Below, piece after piece: positions 21,414 to 31,999 of a stretch of DNA of 64,000 nt. The DNA comes from Lates calcarifer. Lineage: Eukaryota > Chordata > Actinopteri > Centropomidae. The stretch spans positions 27,172,378 through 27,236,377 of the forward strand of contig NC_066853.1 of the NCBI RefSeq assembly GCF_001640805.2, in the 5' to 3' direction. Every line of letters begins with the position of its first letter. Position 1 is the first letter of the stretch. A program made the position numbers and the translations under genes. Under the pieces are notes generated by a model. It was not told where the DNA came from. It was given only the letters and a program-made list of their open reading frames with translations, and did no database searches.

Positions 21414-21702
21414 GGGGCGGCTGTGGCTCAGGAGGTAGAGCAGTTGCCCACCAATCGGAAGGTCGGTGCTTCGATTCCTGGCTCCTCCAGTCCGCATGCC
21501 GAGGTATCCTTGGGCAAGATGCCATCAGTGTGTGAATGTGTGCTAGAAAGCACTATTAGCACTAGAAAGCACTATCATACCTACTATTGTATAGAAGTGC
21601 TGTATGAATGTGTATGTGAATGGGGTGAATGTGATCTGTAGTGTGAAGCGCTTTGAGTGGTCGAAAAGACTGGAAAAGCGCTACATAAGTACAGTCCATT
21701 TA
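21414..21702 (+). repeat. tRNA-derived SINE
   Basis: The head is tRNA-like. TGGCTCAGGAG at 21424-21434 fits the RNA polymerase III A box exactly, and GCTTCGATTCC at 21468-21478 is a B box with one mismatch. The head ends at about 21487 with CTCCTCCAGT. The body (TGGGCAAGATGCCATCAGTG) lacks the middle segment of full copies as I recall them. The tail holds a hairpin, AGCGCTTT (21647-21654) with AAAGCGCT (21675-21682), and ends ACAGTCCATTTA. This layout matches a SINE widespread in percomorph fish. It is a retroposon, not a functional tRNA gene. Confidence 0.88.
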
Positions 21703-22439
21703 GCAAATAATGTTGTGGAATTGCACTTAACATATAAGTCATCATCTTTATCATGTTTATGTTTTTACCAGCCTTTAATTTCCCCATTATTTGAGACTTT
21801 TAATATTTGCTTTTATGAGAGAATTTATGGTAAATGCTATTATGTTTCTATCATATGTGAATTCTATGATATATAACTGAAGACTTTCATTTACTGAAAC
21901 AGCCATGTACATTTCCTATACATCTTTGCACAACATTCCCACAAATTGACCTCTGTGCATTAAAATCATTATCAAAATACAGCGTTTAGTGAAGCTTTAA
22001 CAGTAATTCAGGCTCCAATACAGCTCCTCCCTGAAAATCAGGACAATGATGTACAAGTGTATCTTAGGTAAGTGTGTATGTTTACCAATCGATCTACTCT
22101 ACCCTGACATGTTCAGAGTCCTAGTGTCATTATGGCCACTGTTTGGTGCTATAAAACAGAGTTGGACAGTGCTGATAGCAGTGAAGGATATGGATGGGCC
22201 TATACAGAGTTAGAAGGCAGCATCGCCATACATCTTCCAGGGCAGAGGCCTGTCATCGCAGCTCTGCAACACAGGGGTTTGTCATAGAAGTATGCACAGG
22301 AATATGTTCAGTATCCATGCATAAGTCTGACTTGTACTTACTCACTAACTGTAAGCACACAAGCACACACTCAGATACGCACACACATTTTTGTAGTGAA
22401 AACCTTATATATGTTCCAGCTTCCTATCACGAGTCCATC
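21703..22439. other. Intergenic DNA, no recognised feature
   Basis: AT-rich to about 22060, then mixed. GCTATAAAACAGAG at about 22149 is a TATA-like word without other promoter signals. No named repeat. Confidence 0.45.
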
Positions 22440-22459
22440 ATACCTTCCTAAAACACATA

Positions 22460-22506
22460 CAACCCCCCCACCCCACCACACACACACATACACACACACA
22501 CACAGT
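22460..22506. repeat. CA-rich simple repeat
   Basis: C-rich start (ACCCCCCCACCCCACCACAC) then CA units with one TA interruption. Confidence 0.92.
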
Positions 22507-22539
22507 CCTTTCTTTCTTAGATGTGTCTGTACACGACTC

Positions 22540-23085
22540 CCTGGTCGCAAATCCGTCAGTGGGATGGATGAGTGTCTCCAGCCCATTCATCATCTGCCTT
22601 ATCCGCCACCCTCGCCACTGTTTTTATATCAGCCAGCAGTCACACTGACAACTGATGGCCCTCTCTCTCCCTCTCTACTCGCTCCCTTCCCTTCTTTTCA
22701 CCCCCCCGCCGCCCCGTCTTTCTCATGCCATTTCTCTTTTTTCTTGATCCCCAGTGCCCTACTTGCTTTGCTTGTACGCCTGACAATGTGCATGTTTGTG
22801 AGCGTTTGTGCACGCTACTTCTCTTCTCCACTGCTACCTCCTCCTTCCCCCTCTAGTGCATATCTCCTTCCTCTACCTCCCGCTCTTCTCCCCCTCTCAT
22901 CTTCACCTCTCTATGTCCGTCTCCATCTATCTATCTCTCTCCTGTGCACCGTTGGGACCAGAGTGGCACCTTCAGAGCAGGCTGTAAAAAGGCCCTATAA
23001 AAAGCCCCAACACGGGGAAGAAAGGGTAATGATGAAATTTAACTGCTCCTCTTGGTGCACCTGAGGTCTGGCCCTGTGTGTATGT
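22540..23085. other. Pyrimidine-rich candidate regulatory block
   Basis: From 22640 to about 22950 the plus strand is strongly C/T-rich (CTCTCTCTCCCTCTCTACTC, then CCCTCTCATCTTCACCTCTC), which leaves a 222-codon plus frame (22396-23064) of Pro/Ser/Leu low complexity. I do not call that frame a gene: its composition follows the tract and it has no domain. The right end (22950-23085) is non-repetitive and holds a TATA-like box. Confidence 0.35.
22996..23004 (+). promoter_or_regulatory. TATA-like box
   Basis: TATAAAAAG in the context GGCCC-TATAAAAAG-CCCC is a good match to a core-promoter TATA box with GC-rich flanks. A start about 30 bp downstream would fall near 23030. No conserved open frame follows, only an 11-codon one. 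Without transcript data this is a sequence match only. Confidence 0.25.
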
Positions 23086-23131
23086 GTATGTGTGTGTGTG
23101 TGTGTGTGTGTGGTGTATGTGTTTGTGTGTG
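23083..23131. repeat. (TG)n microsatellite, interrupted
   Basis: TG units with a GG and AT interruption, extending into TGTGTTTGTGTGTG. Confidence 0.93.
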
Positions 23132-23159
23132 TTCGGCCTGCATGAGGCCTGGGCACTGA

Positions 23160-23390
23160 ACCGGAACTGCCCTGCTAGGGGGGTCAATGTCACAGCACCG
23201 CCATGAGAGTTATCGCTTTTTAAAGACGCACTATAGATTTTGTGGGGGAACTCATTTACACCAGCATAAAATGGAAGGTGGCAGGGGAAGTTTAAAATCT
23301 AAAAAGGACGGGGGACTGGGAGACCAGGAGGAAAATAAGTTGGATGGCTTGAGTGGCCTCACCGGTGTGATACCAATTTAACCCTTTGTG
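23160..23390. other. Candidate conserved non-coding block
   Basis: Non-repetitive: CACCGCCATGAGAGTTATCG (about 23197), TTTTTAAAGACGCACTATAG, CAGCATAAAATGGAAGG, CTCACCGGTGTGATACC (about 23358, with the palindromic ACCGGT). Conservation not tested. Confidence 0.33.
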
Positions 23391-23759
23391 GAGGATGGAC
23401 ACTGCTTTTTATCCTTTTTTTCCCAGACAGACTGGAACAAAGGCAAATCTAGGATAGACTCAAATTCACAATGTTATGAGTTGAAGTTATGTGCTTTTGT
23501 TCAGATGTGGCTCTCACTTTATTGCAGTGTACTGTGTACAGTATATGTCTATAAAATCCATACAGAGTTATGTCCACTGCAGTTGCCAAAATAGCATGTT
23601 GTTAAACTGATTCATGAAGTGTGTCGCCTCAACATTTTTTAATGTTTTATTGATGCAGGAGTGCCATAACATCAATGAATAGATCCCATTAAAATCTAAT
23701 GGCCTAGTGGTGTATGTGTTTGTTGGTGCAAGGTAAATTCTCCAACTGTGTGCGTGTAT
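23391..23759. other. Intergenic DNA, no recognised feature
   Basis: Mixed sequence without named repeat or domain-bearing frame. Confidence 0.45.
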
Positions 23760-24135
23760 GTGCTTGCACCTCCAGGCCTGTAAGTCAGGGCCGAACTATT
23801 TTCAGTCCCGTTACTGGCCAGGGCCAAGCACCCTCCCCAGGCTCAGATGCTGGCTCACCGGCCTCCTCAGCCCTCCCCTGCCGCCCATGCCTCCCACCTG
23901 TCCCTGGCTGTGAGCCTCCCCGGCTGGCCTGCTGGCGTGGAAAATCAGCCTTTGATGGGCCTGTGGGGACTGGAGGAGGGGACGGCTGGGGTTGTGGAGA
24001 GGATGAAAGCCCTGGGAGCAGCAGCATGCACTGACTGACAGGGCTTGACACTGTAAGGGCCCACAGCCCAGGCCTGGCATCTTTCCTTTAGCAACGTCCA
24101 GGACTCACTGACTGGCCTGCAGAACTGGGTTCAAT
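23760..24135. other. GC-rich candidate conserved block
   Basis: One of the most GC-rich blocks in the window (GCTCACCGGCCTCCTCAGCC, CTGCCGCCCATGCCTCCCAC, GAGCCTCCCCGGCTGGCCTG). All frames are open for 60-106 codons on both strands, giving Pro/Gly/Ser-rich low-complexity readings with no domain. A non-coding element, or a small exon missed by eye, are both possible. Confidence 0.35.
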
Positions 24136-25010
24136 ACCCCAGTGTCTTCCAGGACTCTGTGAGAAGGGCCTTTTTTATGACCAAATCTTAAGTCCATAGA
24201 TAATTGACACTTAGCATTAAACACTACCTTTAGAACTTGTCCAGCAAGAGTTGAATGTGCTGGTCACTTAGATGGTTGTGGAGATATACATTTTTCACAC
24301 TGTCTGTAATGTGCTAATACAAAGGAACATACAGATATTTGCATAGTCTTTTTAGACACTGATATAAAAGACATAAAGCAAAAGTATGTACATATACGGA
24401 ATTATTAGCAACATTATTAGCAACAGGAAAGGAATTATTAGCAATATTTCAGGTGTGTTCATTTTCAGTTCAAGGTTTGGTTAAACTGTATAAATTGTTG
24501 AATCTATTTGTAACAATGTTACTATGGTTCAGCAATTAGGAGAATAAAACTGAGAGCCTGCGACACAAAAATAAAACCCCAGTTCTGATGAAGAGTAGTT
24601 TTCATTCAAGACACCATCCTACACTACAAAGTTCCACAACAAGTGGATGGTTTGGGAAACAAGACCAGAGAACAGCATCAAGCTCATCAAAAGACATAAT
24701 TATGGCAAAACCATTCCAACATTTGCCTCTACATTTTATGCAAAACCTTCACTTCTGTGGTTATACTATACAGAGACCACCTGTGGTATCAGTCAGTGAT
24801 ATTTTTAACATGTATTTGTTTTGATTATTAAAACCTGATGGGACTGCCAAAAAACATATGCACGCCAGTCTGCATGGAATGTCCATTCTGCCAATGTACA
24901 ATCCAATGAAACATGTGCCATGCATAAATTACTCCTACTTCCTGCAAAACAGCTTATTGCTAAAAGGATTAGGGTGACACACATATAAACAACACAAACA
25001 TGCTAATCCT
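24136..25010. other. Intergenic DNA, no recognised feature
   Basis: AT-rich. GGAATTATTAGCAACATTATTAGCAAC at about 24398 is a local duplication of an ATTATTAGCAA word, repeated a third time at about 24432. No coding frame or named transposon. Confidence 0.5.
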
Positions 25011-25300
25011 CATTAGCACTGCTGAAAGCCTCTCTGATGCAGTGGTGGAGAAGAGAGGCATGTAGCCAGGCAGGATGGTGGGCGGCAAAAACTGAGTTAG
25101 AAGCTAATGCAAATGGAGCAGGAATATGGTGTGTATACACACACACAGTATACACACAGACAGACAGGTCGTGTGGTTTCCTCATGTCAGGTAGAAGTTG
25201 ATCGATAGAAGGAAGAAGTGAGAGTGAATGAAAGGAGGGGTCCAAGAGGAAAGGAGCGGTGGTAGACGCTGACCTTCAGCCAACAGTGCTGGCACACACC
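25011..25300. other. Candidate conserved non-coding block
   Basis: Includes CCTCTCTGATGCAGTGGTGG (about 25029), GAAGCTAATGCAAATGGAGC (about 25100, with an ATGCAAAT octamer at 25106-25113) and a short TATACACACACACAGTATA run. The octamer is the POU-factor consensus. No coding reading. Confidence 0.35.
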
Positions 25301-25479
25301 ACAGGTTCTCTGGTTTTTGGATCTGACAATTCCAGTGTAATAACAGATAAATAGAGAGGGCTCGTCAGGCCACAAAAGCAAACAGCTTGGGCTTGCCAAA
25401 GGGAACAGAGGGAGTCAATGTTGGAGGGCGTGTGTATGTATTTGTGCATGTAGAGAGAGGAGAGACAGAGAGAAAGAGC
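25301..25479. other. Intergenic DNA with a purine-rich run
   Basis: AGAGAGAGGAGAGACAGAGA near 25450 is a short purine tract. Otherwise mixed sequence. Confidence 0.45.
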
Positions 25480-25920
25480 TAATGGCTGACATCTGGCATT
25501 GGTCGCCCCCATCTGAGTCCTGCACTCCAGCCCCATACTGTCATGCTGAATGATAAAGCAGAGAGATTGCCTCTGAATCGGCACACTTGCAAATCCCCCG
25601 GCCAGCCCTGGAGGCATGGGCAGGAGAGCCTCTTCTAGTCATTCACCAGTTAATGTGCCAATTTGTTTTCCAGAGTGCTCGAAGGAAGAATTTATCGCTG
25701 TGTTCTGCGGCTGTGGGCAAATACTAATAAAATGATCTGCTGAAATTCACTTAATTGGCCACAGTAGGGACGGAGAGCTTGAGGAGGAAGCGGAGAGCTG
25801 GCCTCCACCAAGGCAGTTTGCAGATGTTCATAGATACCTCCCTGCCCTGTTTTACACTGTCCCCTCCCCCAACCAACCAAACAGTAGCATATTCACTCTC
25901 CCATCATCTCCCTCCATCTA
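25480..25920. other. Candidate conserved non-coding block
   Basis: Dense non-repetitive sequence: CCAGTTAATGTGCCAATTTG (about 25646), GAAGAATTTATCGCTGTG (about 25686), GGGCAAATACTAATAAAATG (about 25714), CACTTAATTGGCCACAG (about 25748). Homeodomain-type TTAATTG and TTATCG words are clustered. Opposed short frames carry no recognised domain. Confidence 0.4.
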
Positions 25921-25924
25921 ATCA

Positions 25925-25942
25925 TTTTTTTTTTTTTTTTTT
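25925..25942. repeat. Poly(T) run
   Basis: Eighteen T in a row; no SINE or LINE body is recognised next to it. Confidence 0.95.
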
Positions 25943-26770
25943 CATTGTTCCTCTGAGTAATTAGTGTGACATTTTACTTACCAACTTAATTGCTAAGATC
26001 TGGAAAAACTGTGCTAAGAAGCAGGATGAGGCAAAAACTATGATCATTCAAGTTTTAAACAAATTGAACATCCATCACAACAAAATTTTTTAAAACGAAA
26101 ACAGCATCCTGTACTAAAAGCTACAGTGGAATGGAGGAAAAAAATCAATAACAACAAAAAAACAAACTATAAACTAACTAAAAAAATATACCAAACTATC
26201 TTCTTTGTATGCTTTTTTACACTGAAAACAGCTGCCTACTACTGGAAGCAAGACTGATGAGAGCAATGAGACTGAACTAAAACAGAAAAAGTGAGCTCTT
26301 AAACTAGAAAAAAAAGCTCAGTGGAGCATTTCTGCCATTACCAGTGTTAATATTAGCCTAATACAGCTTTTAAAAAAACTCAGTTCAGTTGATCAGCCTT
26401 CAGTGGCTTTACTTTCTGAAGAAATAGTTCCCATATTTACAGTGAGGTCTGTGGATTATCCACAGCAGTAGGGGTATTTTTTATGGAAAGAGGTGTTGCA
26501 TAGAATTTTTAAAATGTAATTTGTCAGTGCAGTGAGTGCCACAAACAACATTCCATTCATCTCCATTACACTGGAACAGAGGCACAGATTTCAGAGACAA
26601 GTATCTTAAAACAAATGAAGTAAAATAAAAGACACAACCATGAATTAACAATAAAAATAAAATGTGTTTTCACAATTTTGGTGAACTGATCCCTTAAGGT
26701 CGGGTTTAAGGGTTTGATTGTGATTGAATCCATCTATCTGTATTGTTAAATTCCACCATGTTGTTTCACT
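25943..26770. other. AT-rich intergenic DNA
   Basis: A-rich runs at about 26130-26190. TTTTGGTGAACTGATCCCTT at about 26678 resembles the end phrase of a common fish repeat, but its body is not recognised. Confidence 0.45.
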
Positions 26771-27370
26771 GTGTCTATCTAGCCCCATCTTCACTACCAA
26801 ATGATTTCATGGTGGAGAAACAGGACTGTCGGCCTTCAGGCATGGAGCATATTATTTGCAAATTAAATATTGCCTATGGATTAGAAATTTGTTAACAAGA
26901 AGTTGGCAGACATCACTTACTGTGACAGGGTAGAGATGAGGCAAAAGGAAATGGCAAAGAGAAGAAGGGGTGAGGATGATGTGGGGGTGAAGCAAGATCT
27001 TAAGGAGAGAAGGGTAGCATAAGAGTAGTTAGTGCTTTGGCGCCTGTTCCTGTGCCAGCCTTGAGCCAAAGCCAGTGGAGTTCTACCAGGGGATGCTCTC
27101 CAGAATCTGGCCACACACTAATTACTGAAGGTTTTGTTCAGGAAATTATCTCCATGTCCATTGCTGCATTTCACAGCACATTAGCCGTGGAAATCCCAAA
27201 AACCAATAAATAAGGCTGAAATTGTTCATAGCGGTCTCTGCTGATTGTCTCGCTTGCTTTCTTTGTCCTCCTCCCTAATGCTGAAGAAACTAAGAGCCCA
27301 TTTCCTTTACTTGGGAATTCTTTCTGCCCTCAAAAAAGAGACAAATAAAGGCTTTGTTTAGGGCACACTG
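26771..27370. other. Candidate conserved non-coding block
   Basis: Motif-rich: CATATTATTTGCAAATTAAA (about 26848, with TTTGCAAAT), TTTGGCGCCTGTTCCTGTGC (about 27037), CCACACACTAATTACTGAAG (about 27111), GAAATTATCTCCATG (about 27141), GGAAATCCCAAAAACCAATA (about 27190), and CAATAAATAAGGC. Three GC/AT-mixed sub-blocks may be separate elements. No domain in any frame. Confidence 0.4.
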
Positions 27371-27520
27371 TGAGGTAGTGATAAGATGTCAGTATTGATG
27401 CCAGAATGTGTAAATATCATTTTTAGCATTTTAGCGCTGTCATACACATATACCTACTGGGTTATTCTTACTATATATGAGCCCTTGAAATGAATTATGT
27501 TGAAAAGTATTTGTTTCAAT

Positions 27521-27521
<1 letters not shown>

Positions 27522-27592
<71 letters not shown>
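27522..27592. repeat. (AC)n(AG)n compound microsatellite
   Basis: About 14 AC units run into about 21 AG units with no interruption. Confidence 0.97.
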
Positions 27593-27595
<3 letters not shown>

Positions 27596-28440
27596 TATAT
27601 GTAGATATAGATAGAGATATATAGGAAATGCATACGTATTACATATCTATCAAAGTCCAAAGTGTCACAATTAATTTCTGATCAATCTGAGCAATAATTT
27701 ACTCAATGTTATTATTGCATATTGAAATACAGTGATATAGTTGATTACAACTAATAATCAAGCATTAATAATCATCTATCAATAATCAATAATGACAGGA
27801 ATAATGCTTAAAGTATATTAAAATGTGCTACCATCAAATACTGAAAACATGCTTACAAAAGCAGCAAATGCTATCTTAAATTAATCTAATCTAAATAACT
27901 ATAAATTCACGCATTGGATCAACTCAAGTCACTGAGCAACATCTAGTACACTGATGAATGATGACCAAACATTTCATCCTGTAACCTGTATTTAGGCTAG
28001 TTCATTTGGGCCTACTGGTGAATTAAGTGAAATGATAAACTGATTCATCAGGCCGATATTGGCCTGCCATTAAAAATTTGAGATTGTAGTGGTTGTCCCC
28101 CAAATATTCTCTTTTCCTCGGATGTGCCTTTCTTTCACTAAACTTACAGTGATTACAGTATGCAAGACTTAACTGTCTTCTTCAATCAAATTACACATAG
28201 CTCAAATATTATTTCATCATTATAGTAAAAGTCCTTGTAACTCAGTAAAAGTCCAAAATGTATGTATCATTTTTTAGCTCACCTATACATTTGCTATGAT
28301 GTTGACAGGAGGTTCCACTAGCATCACATGACTCCATTTGGCACTTGTTTACATTGAATGATCAAAGGTTACCTCTTACTGCTCTGTGATTGGCTGACAC
28401 ATGGATTTTTTTCTCCTACCCATGGGAAAACAGTGCAAAA
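27593..28440. other. AT-rich intergenic DNA
   Basis: AATAATCA words recur at about 27749-27800 (ACTAATAATCAAGCATTAAT and similar), a degenerate local repeat. No coding frame. Confidence 0.5.
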
Positions 28441-28830
28441 AGATTTATGTGTGTAACAGGATTTCCATTGACAAGAAGACACTGACACGTGCAGAGGATG
28501 ATCTGTGCTATGAGCACAGATTTTGTGTTTGTGAAACAAAGCAATTCATATTTGAGAACATTTACATATGAATTTTCACCACTTTCCAAGAAAAGATACA
28601 AAAAAGTCCAAAAAATAACCATCAACAAAACAACTGTGCATGTTTTCATCCACAGGATGAAACTGACAAATGCACAAATTAAATTACACAAATGTACAAA
28701 TGAAGATTTGTGCCACAGCACCAATTTTGTACATGAGGGAGTGAATTTGTGCAGAGAAATGTACAAATGTGAATTTAGTGCACAGATGTTCAGATACAAG
28801 CATATGAGTGCACAAAACCTTTTATAAAAT
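28441..28830. other. Motif-rich AT tract open on both strands
   Basis: A minus frame of 157 codons (28889-28416) and a plus frame of 112 codons (28489-28827) overlap. Neither has a recognised domain; the minus product is Cys/Leu/Phe-rich. The words TGCACAAAT, ACAAATG and their complements ATTTGTGC and CATTTGT recur many times (about 28670-28760), which is typical of sub-terminal repeats of a non-autonomous transposon and can keep frames open by chance. A membrane microprotein cannot be excluded but is not supported. Confidence 0.4.
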
Positions 28831-28839
28831 TTACATTTG

Positions 28840-28937
28840 TAAATCTTGATGAACTTGATGAAAATTCTCTCTCTCTCGAGCTGTGTCAAAGAGGAATTTC
28901 TGTTGCATTGTGACAGACAATAAAGTTGTTCTATTCT
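28840..28937 (+). repeat. Possible LINE 3' tail
   Basis: TTTCTGTTGCATTGTGACAG, then ACAATAAAGTTGTTCTATTC, resembles the 3' end of fish LINE copies, which finish in a 'gacaataaag...ttctattct' phrase. No reverse-transcriptase remnant lies upstream, so at most the last 100 bp inserted. Confidence 0.4.
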
Positions 28938-29573
28938 ACATTAAGCAATAGGTTATAATCTTTAAATTTAAATTAGATGGCAAATCCTATGCTTTTTAAC
29001 TCTTCTATGGCATTATTGTGTAGAGAGAGTGAGTTTAGTGTATTACTGTGCCAGCGCGTTAAAATTGACAAAAGGAAAGAATGCTGAAAAACTATGGCTC
29101 TTTGTTGGCTAGGCAAACTGTTTGTCTAAATGTTAGATTACAACCTTCTGTTCCAGGCACTTAAAACTATGTGATATGGGCAAAACAATAAAATAAAATA
29201 AATAAATAAATCATGCAAGGATTTCTTAGACTTGACTTACTGATGTGTCTAAAATCTTATTGAAGGGAAAGTCCGAAATGATCAATCTATCGTATGTATT
29301 CACACAGAAACCCCCTTTCCAAGTAAATGGCACCAAGCATTTGGTCCATACAGTCAAATATGAATCGTGACCAAGTTAGATAAAGATGACATATCGTCCT
29401 GTCTTCTCCATGAACACATCAGCTAGCATGAATGTTTAAACCCTGGAGGATGGGTCATCAGTTAGTGACAATAAGTGGGTCAGTCCATCCTGCATGGTGC
29501 ATGGGTGGGTGTCCAGACCACCCAGGCCCTGACACACCCAGAGGATGAGCGGGGAGACGTGTTTGTGTGAATA
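28938..29573. other. AT-rich intergenic DNA
   Basis: AATAAAATAAAATAAATAAATAAAT at about 29188-29212 is low complexity. No named repeat or coding frame. Confidence 0.5.
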
Positions 29574-29600
29574 TGTGTGTGTGTGTGTGTGTGTGTGTGT
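29574..29600. repeat. (TG)n microsatellite
   Basis: Uninterrupted TG run. Confidence 0.96.
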
Positions 29601-29847
29601 CATAGTGGGGTGGGGTTTAGGAGATGTATAGAGGTTCTATACCCAAATGACAAGCCCACTGGTCTCATGGCAAGGCACAATTAATGACCCGTGCCAACAT
29701 TACAGGATGAAAAATCCCCACTGTCCGAGCATCGCCCGCCCAGCCTGGCAACTGGAATTCTTCATTAGGTGTGGCAATGGAGGATAGGTTGTGAAAGATT
29801 GTGTATGTATCATGTTTTTGGGCTGATACAAGAAGAAAATATATAGC
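29601..29847. other. Intergenic DNA
   Basis: Mixed sequence; CCCGCCCAGCCTGGCAACTG at about 29735 is locally GC-rich. The minus frame of 91 codons here runs into the transposon next door and has no domain. Confidence 0.45.
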
Positions 29848-29855
29848 ATGTTGTA

Positions 29856-30500
29856 TTGGGACAGACCGATTATCGGCCGGGACAGTGCTCACACACACTG
29901 AACAACTCTGCTTTTTGCACCACAATCTGGTGCTGCTCAATTGGGACTACTAATTGATTCGAGACTTACATTTCTGTGCAAGTTTTATTTAACTTTGTTT
30001 TATTTACTTTATAAAACTTCAGGAAGCTATTTATTTATTTATTTAAAATTTCAGTTAACTTTATAAGAGATGCTGCTGACCCTGGGAACTCCCTGCACTT
30101 TTTGTTTTTGTTTGAATTGTTTGTTCGAACAAAGATAAGTGAAAGATGAAATAACATTTCAGTCATTATATTGAATTTTGGAAAACTTAATTTACTGTAG
30201 AAAACATTAGGGAGCTATTTATTTGTTTAATTTTTCATTTAACTTTATAAGACATACTACTGAGCCTGGGAGCTCCCTGCACTTTTTGTTAGAATTTTAA
30301 AACAAAGATGTCTAAAAAAGCTGTTTAATAAACATATGCTTAAAGGCATTTAAACAAAGTGTTGGAGTTTGTATTATTCCATTACGCCAGTATTTTAACT
30401 TTTACTGCAAATGAATATCGACTCCAAATATTGGTTATCGGCCTCCTTGACTACTAATAATCGGTATCGGCCCTGAAAAAAACATATCGGTCTATCTCTA
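29856..30500. mobile_element. Non-autonomous hAT-like element with 8-bp TSD
   Basis: The ends are imperfect terminal inverted repeats: TTGGGACAGACCGATTAT on the left and, read inward from the right, TAGAGATAGACCGATATG. The flanks carry an exact 8-bp duplication, ATGTTGTA at 29848-29855 and 30501-30508, the length made by hAT transposases. The 645-bp interior has no transposase frame. It contains a diverged direct repeat of about 100 bp (30003-30106 and 30191-30290, sharing GGGA-CTCCCTGCACTTTTTG). ATCGG words near both ends (CGATTATCGGCC, AATCGGTATCGGCC, CATATCGG) look like sub-terminal transposase-binding repeats. The superfamily call rests on TSD length and end sequence. Confidence 0.87.
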
Positions 30501-31999
30501 ATGTTGTATATTGTATTGCTAAAGATACAAACATTCAATTTTAATCCAAAATTAGACCTTTCACATATATTGATTGTTCTGTAAAATTATATTATGCTTG
30601 AGCAACAAAAGTGGAGTTCATTTCTACTCCATTGTACTTGACATCTTCAATGTGGGGCACATCAAACTAAAACTACCCACATGGTTTCAATACCACATTT
30701 TTTATTATTTATTATTTGTGATTTGAACTGGCAGTTTACTTTATTGTATTTAATTTCATTCTCCTACCATAATTCTCAAATAAATACCAATATTGAAAAA
30801 ATGGCCAAGTCTCAAATGATAACCTCTTATAATAATAATAATCATCATAATCATAAAATAAGAATAATAATAATAACCTGAAGGCTATACATCTTTAGTG
30901 TATGGAGAATACATTATTGTAAAATAATGCACACTTCCACTGCATTAATTCCATGTGTCCAACAACACAGTTATATCATACTCACCACTGCTACTCATGA
31001 TGAAGTGAAACATTTGCAAGTATTTGTATTGAGGATTTTTTATTGACAGTAGCTCAACAGTGATTAAAAAATGGCATGGTACAACCAACTGGGGAAAAAA
31101 ACAACAGCAAATAAAAACGTTATTTTTCTTGGACTATGTCAGAGTACGTGGATGTGGCGTTGGCTTTTTGTACTGGCAAGATTAGTACTGCAAAAATGCA
31201 TGATCTTGAATTTATAAAGAAAACAGGTAAACATGGAGGAACAGACAGGGAGGCTTCCTGCTAAAATATGACGGAATATGAATTTGAAGGTTCAGTTAAT
31301 TGGGAAAGTAACTAAAATAAAATTACTTAATTAAAGTATTAAATGTAAGACGTAAGATTAGACATAAGTTTAAAAGCTGAATTCTCTTACTGTAAGTCCG
31401 TTTGGACAAAGGTCTATGCTAGTGTAATGCAATGCAGAATGAAGGCCTATCTTACATAAGACTGGTTTTCTTTGCAGGGAGGTTAAACAAAGGTACAGCA
31501 ACTGTTTGAGGCCTAAAGTGACACATACACATTGCAGCAGTTTGGGGTTGTCATTTTTCTACAGATAAAGACTTATCTCATTATAGTAATTTAAAATATA
31601 TATTCACAATTCAAATTTGCACACAATGGCTTTAAATAGCTTTATGCAAGTTGTTACATAGTAATATTAAACAGAAGCTCTCATTTGACATTTTTGATAC
31701 AAACATAAATTTTGATTTAGAGATTGGGGGTGCTATTAGATAGTACAGTAAGTCATACAATGTACCTTTAAACAATACTGTATAGCATAATTAACAGCTC
31801 CCTCTTCAGTTTTTACATTGGTAATGTGAGCACACTTTGCATACTATATTGGCTAGAATTGAGGGTATAGAAAGATTGTACCTAGGCCTTGGCTGCTAAA
31901 CCCTACTTCAAAATCATTTAAGCTTCCTGTACCACAGTCATATTTCCTTAACCATCAGTCCAGACTTAACCAGCCAACCAGAGTGCATCATCCAAATTC
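30501..31999. other. AT-rich intergenic DNA
   Basis: ATAATAATAATAATCATCAT and AATAATAATAATAACC low-complexity runs lie at about 30829-30880. GGAAAGTAACTAAAATAAAATTAC at about 31303 is AT-rich. No coding frame above 66 codons and no named repeat. Confidence 0.5.

Noticed and set aside
21414..21487. Functional tRNA gene
   Set aside because: The A and B boxes belong to the head of a SINE with a long tail and hairpin; the B box has a mismatch and no terminator follows the head.
22396..23064. 222-codon plus-strand open frame
   Set aside because: It begins in CA-rich simple sequence and runs through a pyrimidine tract; the product is Pro/Ser/Leu low complexity without a domain.
28416..28889. 157-codon minus-strand open frame as a gene
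   Set aside because: No recognised domain, overlapped by an open frame on the other strand, and built on a recurring ACAAATG-type word. Kept as a finding, not as a CDS.
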